Shown piece by piece: positions 10,181-19,817 of a stretch of 64,000 bases of DNA. Location of the stretch: the NCBI GenBank assembly GCA_036365455.1, contig JAWQUS010000030.1:20418001-20482000 (forward strand), read 5' to 3'. This stretch comes from Macrosoma leucophasiata (lineage: Eukaryota > Arthropoda > Insecta > Lepidoptera > Hedylidae). The position numbers and the translations under genes are program-made. How positions within the stretch are numbered: position 1 is the stretch's first letter; each line of letters opens with the position of its first letter. The notes below the pieces were generated by a model that searched no databases, had not been told where the DNA came from, and saw only the letters and a program-made list of their open reading frames with translations.

Positions 10181-10658
10181 AAAGGAGATGTTGCAAAAAT
10201 GTATGGACCTCCGGCCATGTATTGTACACAATATCATTGAACAGGTAAAATCAATATAAAAACGTTTTTTACTGCATATTTTCACTTATTTGGCTTTGTT
10301 TGCAGTTACAAAACATTATTTGCAGTTAGAATTGCAACTCAAAACCAACATGGCGAATATGGCTAGAGATGTCATTTTGACATTTTCATTTTTTAAATTG
10401 TATTTTGATTATATAGTACTTGGAGAAAAAAGTATTATTTTCTAAATACTATCGAAATCGATTGATCCCAAGTGTCGGCTGTATCGCCGCCATGTTTAAC
10501 ATAGTTGAAAATGATAAAATCGTTTGAATTAAATGTGGTTGTAACTCTAAAATATATATTCTTGAATAAATTAATTGTATTTTTCTCGGATTCTTCTTTA
10601 ATTTACCCATTTTTTGAGGACGTGTACGAAACAGAGCCGAGCTCGCAACATCTCCTTT
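10181..10658. repeat. 14-bp inverted repeat pair, possible MITE
   Basis: AAAGGAGATGTTGC at 10181-10194 is matched perfectly by its complement at 10645-10658, about 478 bp apart. TGAG lies just outside both ends, offset by one base on the left. It sits directly upstream of the THAP reading frame. Confidence 0.5.
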
Positions 10659-10685
10659 GAGCTCTTCAAACGCCGTCATTTTGAC

Positions 10686-10715
10686 GACGTGTGTTGTGAC
10701 GTCACAACACACGTC
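10686..10715. promoter_or_regulatory. 30-bp perfect palindrome centred on TGACGTCA
   Basis: Each arm is GACGTGTGTTGTGAC followed by its exact complement. The centre is a CRE/ATF-type octamer. It lies 68 bp upstream of the THAP ATG, so a promoter or transposase-binding role is plausible but unproven. Confidence 0.5.
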
Positions 10716-10782
10716 AAGTGTTTTTTACTCTAAACTTTGTGTTACTTCATACGTATTTTCAATTTTAATTGCTCTACAAATC

Positions 10783-10908
10783 ATGGAAGAAATAAAAAAG
10801 CCATCTTACAAGTATTGTATAGTACCTAAGTGCAAAAATAGTATTAGAAAAACACCAGACAAAGTGTTATTTCGTCTCGACCAATGGCGGCGCGTTTTGC
10901 AAGTTTGA
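10783..10908 (+). pseudogene. Truncated THAP-domain transposase start
   Basis: A 41-codon frame begins at the ATG 10783. Residues 9-17 read YKYCIVPKC, a THAP-type N-terminus with the first zinc-binding pair as C-x4-C, followed by a KTPDKVLF-like block as in insect THAP transposases. The second half of the THAP domain (C-x2-H and the AVPTIF-type box) is missing: after codon 30 the frame runs into unrelated sequence and stops. An AATAAA lies downstream near 10967. The frame is open upstream to 10657, but the ATG at 10783 fits the usual domain start. Interpreted as the remnant of the host element's transposase gene after internal deletion. A domesticated host THAP gene is less likely because it lies between TIRs. 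Confidence 0.6.
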
Positions 10909-11105
10909 ATTTCGTTCCCTTATTTTGCACTATTTACATAATATTTAATGGCATTTAATAATAAGTAAATAAAGAAAAACTTAGTAATTATAATATGACG
11001 TTGATAAGTATTCGAGAAAAAAATATTTGAGACAATTTTAAATTTTATGCATATTCCCTATTGTCTTCATACATGCACGCCGATTCCTAAGACTTTTTTC
11101 CTCTT

Positions 11106-11345
11106 TTTTTTATGTTATCGAAGTGGCAAACAAGCACGCAGTTCACATTGATGTTAAGTGATGACTGCAGCCTATACACCCACACAATGACCAGAGGTAA
11201 AAATGCAGATGCGTTACCACTCCTGAGGCCTACGTGTTTTACCTCCGTGCCGGAAATTACATTACCAACGGACAGGGACACGATAGTGCTGGTAATGCGG
11301 TGGTGCCTGCGCTCGCGAGCTCTGTCATTGGAGCTCTACCACCAG
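11106..11345 (-). mobile_element. Family D repeat
   Basis: A-rich end at 11106 to 'gctctaccaccagtaat'. Subfamily 1 marker 'gccggaaattaca' is present; the 'gggccgtacattaccacc' block is shortened. Confidence 0.85.
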
Positions 11346-11377
11346 TAATAATTTCACGCGACGTGGCGAACACGCGT

Positions 11378-11642
11378 GGAGAAGAAACATGCAGCTCATA
11401 TGGATGTAAAGTGGTGACTGCAGCCTATAGACATCTACACAAAAACCAGAGGTAAGGTGCAGATGCGTTGCCACCACGGACACCTACGTTGTTATGTCTG
11501 TGTGATAGTTATTACGGGGCCATTCGTTACCATCTAAACGGCACATGACAATGCTGAACACTACCATTTGTCGGCAGATAGATTAGGTAATGCGGTGGTG
11601 CCTATGCCCCCCAAGCTCCTCACTTGGAACTCTACCATTTAT
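11378..11642 (-). mobile_element. Family D repeat, subfamily 2
   Basis: Diagnostic subfamily 2 words 'gtgatagttattacggggcc', 'cggcagatagattagg' and 'aagctcctcacttgg' are present. It lies directly beside a subfamily 1 copy in the same orientation. Confidence 0.85.
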
Positions 11643-11663
11643 CTACCATACTATTTCCTTACT

Positions 11664-11965
11664 AGCCGACCCGGCAAACTTCGTATTCCCTCACAATGAA
11701 ATAACGTGTTAAAGGTTTGATAGATACGGACTATTTGTATAGGAAAATGAAATTAAATGTAGAGATTCCCGTGGGAATAAGTGATTTTCCCGCAGTAAAA
11801 AGTAGCTCAAATGTTGGCCAGGCTTAGTATCTATACACCACAAAAAGTTTCATTCGAATCCGTCCAGTATCTTCGGAGATTAGCCTAGACAAAGGGATAA
11901 ACAGACAGACAAAAAAAATTAGAAATCATTGAAAAGTGTTTTAATACTATTTTAATTCTCCCCCC
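11664..11965 (+). mobile_element. Family F retroelement tail
   Basis: Opens 'actagccgacccggcaaac', contains 'gagattcccgtgggaata', 'aatgttggccaggcttag', 'tctatacaccacaaaaag' and a (CAGA)n run. A second copy is at 37228-37470. No reading frame. Confidence 0.7.
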
Positions 11966-11968
11966 CAA

Positions 11969-12060
11969 TCTGGTCATTGTGTGGGTGTCTACAGGCTGCA
12001 GTCATCACTTAATATTAATGTGAAGTTCATGCTTGTTTGTCAGTTTTATAACAATAAAAA
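11969..12060 (+). mobile_element. Family D repeat, 3' end only
   Basis: From 'tctggtcattgtgtgggtg' to 'catgcttgtttgtcag' followed by an A run. It follows family F directly. Confidence 0.75.
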
Positions 12061-12274
12061 AAAAATGTTGAAAAAAAAAGATCAGGATTTAAAACTGGCA
12101 GTAATTTAATATATTAAAAAACAAGATATGTTAGTAGGTTATTCCATTACTAAGAGATTGCGGTAAACTGAACCATTACCTTATCACTGAGTATTGGGCA
12201 CAGTTAGTTGTTTGACGTCAATTCAGTGGCCTCAGACATGTGTACACTTATTTCTATTTTTTTATCAATTATTA

Positions 12275-12842
12275 GGTCAGGATCCCACTGCAAAATCATT
12301 TCGTTCATCCAGATATGCTGCAAACCTAATTTTTATGCATATTTAAAATCTAGAGAATAGATATTCACTAGGTTGCCAATCAAAATATGGCCGCAAGTAT
12401 TTTTAATTAAATTATTATATCTTTAACAGCCAGCAACTCTTATTTGCGGCCTATTTATATCATAATGCTCCCGTTTATCATAATAATTAGAAAAAATTGC
12501 TTTAATTTAATATATATATCAATAACACATGTAGGTACGTTATGGACGTAAAAAGTTATCGGGGCGGAGAGAAAATATGTAGGGGCGGCCAAGTGCGCAA
12601 CAGCAGCCGTGATTTTTCAGTCTTTATATAGGTACATATTGCCGTGTAGTAGTAAACAATAATTTATGGAGAAACAAGTAAAAAAAAATCTTTCACAGGA
12701 AAAAAAAAATGGTTACTTGCGGCCGTTTTTGATAGGCCCTATTATAAGATATATTATATTCTCTAGATTATAAATATGCGTAATAATTATGTTTGCAGCA
12801 CATCTAGATGAACAAAATGATTCTGCAGTGGGATCCTTACCT
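12275..12842. mobile_element. Long-TIR non-autonomous DNA element
   Basis: The arm 12275-12405 (ggtcaggatcccactgc, attcatcc-type block, ctgcaaac, atctagagaata, ggccgcaagta) is repeated in inverted orientation at 12710-12842 with about 80-85 percent similarity by eye. The spacer holds no gene. Element ends read GGT..ACC, with TTA on the left and TTT on the right, so a PIF/Harbinger-like 3-bp target is possible but unproven. Confidence 0.65.
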
Positions 12843-13345
12843 TTTTTTTTACGTCGATGGATTGACAGACAAGCAGACGGGCCATCTGATGGAAAATGGA
12901 TACCGTTGCTTATGAACATTTGCAACACCAGGGGAGTCGCCAACGCGCTGCCAGCTCTGAAGGACTGTTTTTAAGGAATTAATGCGCGAATCGGGCTGTT
13001 GAGCACTGCCAAGTGTCCATCTGTGCGAGTGAATCTTCTCTCTTCAGCGGGTGGTACGATGAAGGAATGGAGACGATGGCACCAGATCGAACAGTTCATC
13101 AGAGCATTCACCATTGTAAAGGCGGTAGAAGATGCACAGATAACCGATGTCTCTGCGCAGACTCAGATCTTCGAATCGATCTGTGATTCCTGGGTCATTG
13201 ACGATTCGAATGGCACGTTTATGAATGGAGTCAAGGGGACCGCGCTGGTATTTAGGGGCTCCCGCCCAAAGATGAGCAGTATTCAAAATTGGCCCTCACT
13301 TAAGCTTTATAGAGCTGTAGAAGTTGCCCCGATATGAATGACTGC
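12843..13345 (-). pseudogene. CR1/Jockey-like LINE C-terminus (Y)
   Basis: On the minus strand an 80-residue frame (13286 to 13044) reads HLWAGAPKYQ, then 'PLDSIHKRAIRIV', 'LSLRRDIG' and 'FYRLYNGECSDELFDLVP'. This is the conserved C-terminal region that follows the reverse transcriptase domain in insect CR1/Jockey-type LINEs. Homology continues out of frame to 12850, where a degraded SPGVANVH-like terminus and an A-rich tail occur. A stop codon interrupts the frame upstream of 13286. The copy is 5' truncated, lacks the catalytic YADD part and is dead. A second, shorter copy is at 16170-16400. Confidence 0.75.
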
Positions 13346-13389
13346 CTCGCCTTGTTTAACCTATATAGACTAACGTCAAAGGCTTCGGG

Positions 13390-13892
13390 ATGTGACGACC
13401 ACATCCCTAATGGAAGAGGATTCTTCTGCTAGTGCAAGCAGTCGACCGAACAATGGCGGTCAAACCATTCCAATAAGTGCAATAACGCAAGATGGGCAGC
13501 AGCGTCCAAAGATAAAACTACCTCTAATGCGATCGCATGCCAAGCGTAGCGATTATAGCATATTTCCCTTTTGGGGAGGCTAAGTCTAGCAGTATAACCG
13601 AATAGCGAAACTGAAGCGGCAGTGGGCAGGGCACATAGCTCGCAGGACTGACGGCCGTTGGGGCAGAAGAGTTCTAGAGTGGCGACCAAGTACCGGAAAA
13701 CGAAGCGTACGCAGGCCCCCCACGAAGTGGACCGACGACCTGGTGAAGGTCGCGGGAAATCGCTGGATGAGGGCGGCCCGGGACCGTTCGTTGTGGCATT
13801 CTTTGGGGGAGTCCTTTGTTCAGCAGTGGACGTCTTTTGGCTGAAATGATGACGATGATGATGAAGTCTAGCAGTAGACGTGTTTTGACTGA
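13390..13892 (+). mobile_element. Family E repeat split by a LINE
   Basis: 5' part 13390-13592 (ctagtgcaagcagtcg, accgaacaatggcggtca, ggggaggctaagtctagcag) and 3' part 13875-13892 (tagacgtgttttgactga). The break carries an 11-bp TSD belonging to the inserted LINE. Confidence 0.8.
13593..13863 (+). mobile_element. 5'-truncated LINE insertion with 11-bp TSD
   Basis: Flanked by AAGTCTAGCAG at 13582-13592 and 13864-13874. The insert is 271 bp and encodes, in frame from 13593 to the TGA at 13842-13844, the last 83 residues of a LINE polyprotein: a QWAGHIARRTDGRWG segment, a PPTKWTDDL segment and a terminal SLWHSLGESFVQQWTSFG. This is a widespread C-terminus of insect endonuclease-reverse transcriptase LINEs. 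The tail after the stop is GATGA-rich (13846-13863). No internal stop or frameshift is present, so the insertion is fairly recent. It lacks the endonuclease and reverse transcriptase domains and cannot move by itself. The same 3' end is shared by family E repeats. Confidence 0.85.
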
Positions 13893-13928
13893 AATAATGA
13901 CATGCGAGTGAATTTAAAAATCAAAGAA

Positions 13929-14008
13929 ACTTTTGATGTTCAACAGGATTTGAACCTGCGACCTTAGGATAATCAGTCCAGCCGCTTCACCACTAAGCTA
14001 CCGACGTC
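13929..14008 (-). repeat. Isolated tRNA-like sequence
   Basis: On the minus strand it reads 'ggacgtcggtagcttagtgg' with A box, an anticodon-arm-like middle and a T arm 'gcaggttcaaatcctg'. The acceptor stem pairs poorly and the sequence is surrounded by repeats, so it is read as a SINE head rather than a functional tRNA gene. Confidence 0.55.
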
Positions 14009-14482
14009 CACAATTTTATACAACGATAATGGCAAACAAGAAGAAGAAGAAAGAAGATTATTATGAAGAGATTGTTATATTTCTATGATAGTTGGGGGGG
14101 ACCATACAAAACCAACATCATCCAACGTCGAATTTCTATTTCCGTTTTTGATTAAACCGATTCGGGATCGGTGAACGACATCTATCAATTTTAACTAAGT
14201 AATAGCTATACAATAAAACCAGTTTCTCTTCTCATCACAAAAACATGTTCCTATATTCAATGAAATTATAAAATATTTTCTTCATTCTTTCCCATTTCAA
14301 TCGACGCGATTCCTAAACATGCGCTTGCGCAAAAAGCGTGAGTGCGCACCAACAATCGATAAATACAATATCTACTGTGCGCACAAATCGCACCCTTCTA
14401 AAAACGAACAATACCAACGATAGGGCTGTCACTCACAATTTTCATTGCATAATTTTTTTTTTCAAGACAAAATAAAAGAGGT
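14009..14482. other. No gene seen
   Basis: Includes a GAAGAAGAAG run at 14039-14055 and a GC-richer stretch at 14300-14400 with CGCTTGCGCAAAAAGCG. No supported coding region. Confidence 0.35.
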
Positions 14483-14740
14483 AAATGCATTCAAGCATAC
14501 ATGCAAACATACACGACTTGTCGTTTACGATTTGTGGCGACGAGCCATTTGAAATTTCCAGGCACGTTGGCAAACTCTAAGAGTGACGCTTTGATACTTC
14601 CAGAAAATAGAAAAATGCCAATAGCACCGCAGGTAAAGGATAATACACATTCATACCTGAAAGCCCCCAACCCGGGATTCAAACCTTAAATTTCAACGTC
14701 ACAGTATTAGCCCGCTACCATAAGACTAGTGGCCGAATAC
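14483..14740 (-). mobile_element. Family C SINE, diverged
   Basis: Minus-strand copy with 'gcattcaagcatacatgc', a body altered at 'gtcgtttacgatttgtgg', and a decayed head at 14700-14740. The 3' end is shortened. Confidence 0.7.
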
Positions 14741-15578
14741 TCAAACGTCACTCAATTTTAAGCAACCCTCAAATGAGCGCTATCTCTATCGTTTGAACGT
14801 GTTGTATAAAGACAGAAGATTTTTAAGTCCCACTTAGATTTAAATGAAGTTTGGGAATTTGGCCGTAAATCAGTTAACTATTACAACATCTCCAAATAAA
14901 AGTGACAACCCTAGTGATAATGTCAGCGGATCACTTGTCATACAATGTGCATGGCAACAACGCGGCTCGAATAATAATATTTAATTGCCAACAACACAAA
15001 GGCTAGCCACACCGTTACGCTTATACATTTTAGGGTTCAGCTGTGATGGTAAAAAATTTGGTTTATTCCCGTGCTGTTGTAATTTCGTCACGTACGAATG
15101 TTTTTTTTTTTAATGTAGTTAACGACAACGATCCAAGAAAATATTTTCAATGCACGTAGCATGGGATTCCGAGCAATATCTGACAACATGTTGCAGTCTG
15201 ATTAACTAAAGAACTGTCTTTTATCCTCAGATTCCTTAAAAATCTTCGTCACATCTTTAAGAAGACTGGAAAGTTGAAGCATAAAGGAGCAGACGCACTG
15301 AAAAGACCATCATCCGTCTCACTATAAATCAGGTATCCACGGAACCTCATACTATGCTAATGATACAAACATGGCAGTTTTTTATCCGTTTAATTTAAAT
15401 GTAGCTCCGCTTTTAGCATTTCGCTTGTTTAAATAGTTCTATTTAATAGTTAATTCACATAATATAAATGTAATAGTTAGATCCTATCAAAAATTCGCAA
15501 GTGATGAAATATTTTACATTGTTTACAACGCAATCGTGTTGCGCTTTGTTTGAGAGCATTATTGTGAGTTTATATGGT
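14741..15578. other. No gene seen
   Basis: About 840 bp of AT-rich sequence without a credible frame, RNA gene or repeat that I recognise. Confidence 0.4.
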
Positions 15579-15670
15579 TTTAGCTCAATCTTATCAAAAA
15601 TTAAGCGTCCTGGTTGAGGGCAACATCGAGAAACTTGTCGCCACGGGGAAATCGAAGACAGAAGACCACG
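15579..15670 (+). pseudogene. Short LINE-like coding scrap
   Basis: The stretch 'gttgagggcaacatcgag' and the following codons resemble the VEGNIEGKRGRG-type C-terminal segment of LINE polyproteins, with a stop after about 24 codons. Too short for family assignment. Confidence 0.35.
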
Positions 15671-15688
15671 AGAGATAAGCCCAACTCG

Positions 15689-15950
15689 TTATGTTATGGA
15701 AGTGACAAACAAGCATGCAGTTCACATTGATGTTAAGTGATGATTGCAGCCTATAGACACCCACGCAAAGACCGAAGTCAAAATGCAGATGCGTTACCAC
15801 TCCTGAGGCCTAAGGTGTTATGCCTCTGTGCCGGAAATTACAGGGCCGTACACTGACCGGAACACGATAGTGCTGAACACTACCATTTAGCGGCAGGTAT
15901 ATTAGGTATTGCGGTGGTGCCGTCACTGGAGCTCTACCACCAGTGAAAAC
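15689..15950 (-). mobile_element. Family D repeat, subfamily 1
   Basis: Runs from 'gttatgttatggaagtgac' to 'gctctaccaccagtgaaaa'. About 20 bp ('tacgcccgcgagctcc') is missing before the terminal hairpin. Confidence 0.85.
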
Positions 15951-16049
15951 TTCTAATTTTCGTGTTAATTCTAGGACGGTTTTAGATTCTCAGATTCCTC
16001 AGAAGTCTCATAAAATATTAAAGTGAATTTGAAAGACCTGGCATAAAGT

Positions 16050-16125
16050 TAATGTCTATAAGCTGCTGTCACTTACCATCCATGTGAACTGCATGCTTGC
16101 TAAACACCATCATGAGGTCCATAAA
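16050..16125 (+). mobile_element. Family D repeat, 3' end, subfamily 2
   Basis: Only 'tgtctataagctgctgtca' to 'gcatgcttgctaaacacc' remains. The 'cttaccatccatgtgaac' wording is subfamily 2. Confidence 0.6.
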
Positions 16126-16169
16126 AAAGGTTCAATGACAAAAATAACGATAAAAAGAGCACATATTAT

Positions 16170-16400
16170 GCGTGATCTTTTTTTTTATTATTGACAGACA
16201 AGCAAACGGGCCACCTGATTGAAAGTGGCGACCGTCGCCTATGAACATTCGCAACACCAGGGGAGTTGCCAACGCGCTGCCAGCCCTGAAGAACTCTTTT
16301 GACGCCATTTTTGAAGAACCCCATATTGTAGCACAGAGGGAACACCTCAGAGGGAAGTTCGTTCCACAATTTACACGTTATGGGCAGGAACGATCTCCTC
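16170..16400 (-). pseudogene. LINE Y C-terminal fragment
   Basis: The minus-strand frame 16369-16166 reads MWNELPSEVFPL, then a 'FKNGVKRVLQ' segment and a 'SPGVANVHRRR' terminus, the end of a CR1/Jockey-like LINE protein. The tail is A-rich (16170-16190). It is 5' truncated and directly adjoins family E. Confidence 0.75.
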
Positions 16401-16408
16401 GTTATCTC

Positions 16409-16700
16409 TCATCATCATCATCACTCCAACCGAAAGACGTCCACTGCTGGGCAAGGCCTTTCGCAAACGACGCCCACAACAATGTAGTGCGTCGTCTTAA
16501 TCGCCACGCTTGACAGGCGGATTGGCGATCGCAGTGGCGGTAGTTTTATCCCTTCTCCCCATCCCGCGTTGTTACTTCTACTACCGTCTACTACTGGTTT
16601 TACCGCCATTTTTCGGTTGACTGACAGCACTAGTGGAAGACTTCTCTTCCGCTAGTGGGCGGTGGGGTCGTCACGTCCCGACGCCAGCTCCTGGTTATCT
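16409..16700 (-). mobile_element. Family E repeat, near full length
   Basis: Minus-strand copy from the (CAT)n-type tail at 16409-16424 through 'gaaagacgtccactgctggg', 'cggattggcgatcgcagtgg' and 'cccatcccgcgttgtta' to 'tcacgtcccgacgccagc'. Confidence 0.8.
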
Positions 16701-17109
16701 GATACCCTCGAAATTCGTCACCAGGTGGATCGACGGATTGACCAATCTCTCAACTTATTCTTATCCAATAAAATCCACCAAGTGCAACGTTGAAATTGAG
16801 TTTTGAAGCTTATATCCGTTATTTATTTACAATAGCTGGATGTTTGGCAAGCGGCTGCGGAGTTTACAAAACACCGTCCGTCGGTCGATCTCACGGCACC
16901 GTGTGACGTCATCTGGATAAGGAAAAATCTTCCACTCTTTCTGTATGACTTGATACTTTTTATGAAGATGGCTAAGAAGTACATGCATTTACATATAAAC
17001 GTTTATGTACGTTTGTTTGCCAGTTCATGACATAAGTTAAAAAAAACAACGATTTGCGCTCCGGGAGTGCCGACAGAAGTGAAAACATGAATATTAACGT
17101 AGTTTATTA
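16701..17109. other. No gene seen
   Basis: Unassigned sequence; nothing beyond short chance frames. Confidence 0.35.
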
Positions 17110-17275
17110 TTGTTTTGTTGCACCACCACCAGTACCATCACCAACTCCGCCATCACCACCACCAACGCTACCAATAACACCAACGTCACCAAAACCACCA
17201 ATGCTATTAATGCCATCAACGCCACCATCACCATCATCATCACCACAAGCACCATCACCACCACCACCATGACAG
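17110..17275. repeat. CCA-rich cryptic triplet repeat
   Basis: Imperfect ACC/CCA/ATC triplets, the complement of the tract at 4936-5660. All six frames are open for long stretches as a consequence. Not considered coding. Confidence 0.85.
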
Positions 17276-17843
17276 CTGTCATTGGGTCCCCAAAAAGAAG
17301 GTGAATGCAATTCTGGTCACGTCTCCGTCTTACGCATTTTCGATCAGGGCCACGTTTCCTACCGCGAGTTTAACATTTCTTACCCATCAGAAAAACTGCA
17401 AGGCGCTGCTATTCAAAATATTTTAAGGTACTTACGGAATCCATAAAAAAAGATTGATGTTAAATGGTTCCGTTGATATTTTACAGAATCCTAAAGAATG
17501 ATGAAAGATATTTTAAACATAAAAAATATTTTAACGTTAATTTGTGGTAAGCCCATAATACTAAAATTAACATTCAATGGATAATAATTTTATGCAAAAA
17601 CTGGTAACGGACATTCTCTTTTATTTTCCTTTTATAATAATTTTATCATATTTATAATAAAAAACGAATACCGACAGTTTTTGTTGTTCATCATATAATA
17701 ACACATTTAATTTCATTTTTGCACTTAAGTGTTAATTTGTGTATCATTAACAATTATAAAGTTTTATTTTTCACAATGTTTATTTTAGTCTGTATCCATG
17801 GCTTAGTTTGCCGTAACTTTTTTATATAAGGAAGATGAGGATC
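17276..17843. other. No gene seen
   Basis: AT-rich; no recognisable repeat or coding sequence. Confidence 0.35.
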
Positions 17844-18152
17844 ATACAATCATGCAGCTCACATTGATGTTAAGTGATTACTGCAGCCTATAGATTACCT
17901 ATTTATATATATTTATGTCTAAGTCTGTAGTAAATAGTCTATCTATATCTATATATAAACCAGAGGTCAAAATGCAGATGCGCTGCCACCCCTGAGACCT
18001 AAGATGTGATGTCTCTGTGATAGTTATTACGGGACCATACATTACCATCTAACCGGAACACGATAGTGCTGAACACTACCATTTAGCGGCAGATAGGTTA
18101 GGTAATGCGGTGGTGCCTAAGCCCTCGAGCTCCTACACTTAGGACTCTATCA
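17844..18152 (-). mobile_element. Family D repeat, subfamily 2, with insert
   Basis: Subfamily 2 words are 'gtgatagttattacgggacc', 'cggcagataggttagg' and 'cgagctcctacactt'. About 60 bp of AT-rich sequence (17895-17958, with repeated 'tatctatatcta') interrupts the 'ccagaggtcaaaatgc' region. Confidence 0.85.
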
Positions 18153-18218
18153 ACTGTTGTGTTGTTGATTTGCAGTAGGTGTTGTAATGGATACAGCATA
18201 GCAGCATACTTAGTTTTG

Positions 18219-18487
18219 ACTGCCTCAGTAGCCTAGTCGTAGCAGGCCACTACTACTACATGGGGTTCGATTCCCGGGTTGGGGTTATCAGAGGTAACGG
18301 TATAAAATCTTTCGTCTCTGGTTCTATTGGGATTTTTCCATTTTCTGGAAGTTTCCCAGTACCTCGGAGTTTGGTAATGCGCCCGGAGATGTCAACAGGC
18401 TCGCCACCTGTTACATGGGCTAAAACGTAACCCGCGAATCGTGGTTGTTTGCATGTATGCTTGAATGCATGCATGTACCTCTGCCAG
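18219..18487 (+). mobile_element. Family C SINE, 3' shortened
   Basis: Head with 'ctcagtagcctagtcgtagc' and B box 'ggttcgattcccg'. It ends at 'gtacctctgcc', without the 'taccccttcggggatt' terminus. Confidence 0.85.
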
Positions 18488-18558
18488 CGACAACAGAACC
18501 ACTAGACACCCTATGTCATCGTTTCTACTAAGAAACATTTCAGTCAAAGCGATGAGGT

Positions 18559-18930
18559 ATGAATACTACATTTAGTGAAATATACATTAGGAAATGCAGT
18601 GATGCTCGTACTTCCTGGAGCTCTATCACTGAAGCTCTACCACTGTATATTATCACCTACCTGGCAGATGATAACGGTTGACATTGAAGAAAACCGATAA
18701 CCACTTACTGCAGATCAAATAGGTAGCATGTAGGTGTCACTAGGTGTTCACGCCTTCGAACTTATTCAGTGGAGCTCTATCAAATAAATAATAATTCATT
18801 CAGCAAATAAATAATTCATTCATTCATTCGTGTCCGTTACCGCCGAACACAATAGCCGTGGACACCATAGATAAGTGGACACTACCACTTCGCGTCAGGT
18901 ATGAAAATTAGGTTCATAAAATATTCAATT
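18559..18930 (-). mobile_element. Cluster of decayed family D 5' ends
   Basis: Three pieces of the D 5' region: 18559-18655 (attaggaaatgcagtg, gaagctctaccac), about 18720-18782 (gtggagctctatc) and 18860-18905 (gtggacactaccac). Too degraded to say how many insertions are represented. Confidence 0.5.
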
Positions 18931-19076
18931 TTAAAATTATCCAAATATAGACTGCTCATGACCTTAGTTTATTAGTCACCCAACTGACTTACCAAGAGCT
19001 CAGAGCGGTTAGGAAGGTGAATCAGGTGGGACATCGAAGTGTCCATTCTACAGATACGTAGTTTTATTAAATATTC

Positions 19077-19285
19077 TCTGCCACCTTATTACCTACTATA
19101 TCCCCAAAATGATAGTATTTAGCTCTATCGTGGTCCGGTTAGATGGTAATGTATGGCCCAGTAATAACTGTCACATAGACAGCTTTTTTTATAGGACTCG
19201 GGAGTGGAAAAGCGTCTGCACTTTGACCTCTGGTTTTCGTGAACATGTGAACTTCATGTTTGTTCACAAACTTCGTTAAAAAAAA
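19077..19285 (+). mobile_element. Family D repeat, subfamily 2
   Basis: Begins 'ctgccaccttattacctac', with 'cggttagatggtaatgtatg' and 'taataactgtcacatagac', and ends 'gaacttcatgtttgttcac'. The 5' terminus is missing. Confidence 0.75.
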
Positions 19286-19569
19286 AACAATTAAAAAAAG
19301 TGTACGTCGTGTACGTCGTCTTTTTGGAAATTAGATGTTTTGCTTCATTTGTAACACCATTTTATTGAACAAGATGTCATTTTGCTTCACTTTCTTATTT
19401 TTTAACGAAATTATTTCGCGCTCGTAAAATGACGTACACAGGTCACATACGTGGTCGGTACTGAAGTCGAGCTCGCGCGCGGTTTCTTTTAGCATTACTG
19501 AATTACCTATGTCACCCTATGTGTTGTCCGAAAGCGTTCGCCTGCGATGCGGTATCTATTAGGTTGAGA

Positions 19570-19618
19570 TATCGATGACCTCTGCCTACACCTTCGGGAT
19601 TACAGGCGTGGAGTTACT
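19570..19618 (+). mobile_element. Family C SINE, extreme 3' end
   Basis: Only 'gacctctgcctacacc' to 'attacaggcgtggagtta' remains. Confidence 0.6.
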
Positions 19619-19654
19619 TTTTAACATAGTTATTAAATTATGTATCAACTCTCG

Positions 19655-19795
19655 AGGTAGGCAGAGAGCGTGGTGCGCTAAATACCTCTGTCCAGTATCT
19701 ATTCTACGTTCATTACACTTTTCATGCATACTGATTCCGAATACTCTTTGACAGAACTAGACTAATTTGATCAAGTTAGGTCAGTCTTGGTCTCC
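19655..19795 (-). mobile_element. LINE X 3' fragment, diverged
   Basis: 'gaggtaggcagagagcgtgg', 'catgcatactgattccga' and 'gatcaagttaggtcagtctt' match the end of LINE X with many substitutions. Confidence 0.65.
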
Positions 19796-19817
19796 CATTA
19801 AATTATACCAACCACAT

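Larger units (their letters stand above)
9845..11062. mobile_element. TIR DNA transposon derivative with THAP start
   Basis: Terminal inverted repeats AATAGGGAATATTCAT (9845-9860) and its complement with one change (11047-11062) delimit about 1.2 kb inserted in a LINE tail. Inside are an old LTR fragment, a 14-bp inverted repeat pair, a 30-bp palindrome and a truncated THAP-domain reading frame. THAP DNA-binding domains open the transposases of P and Kolobok elements; assignment between these is not possible here. The internal gene is cut, so the copy is non-autonomous. No convincing TSD could be read. Confidence 0.65.
9725..11100 (-). mobile_element. LINE X tail split by a TIR transposon
   Basis: The piece 9725-9844 (gagtgtggagcgtcagatat, ttctacattcat) and the piece 11063-11100 (gtcttcatacatgcacgccg) are the two halves of one LINE X 3' fragment. 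Uninterrupted copies at 6205-6400 and 52160-53265 show they should be adjacent. Confidence 0.75.
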
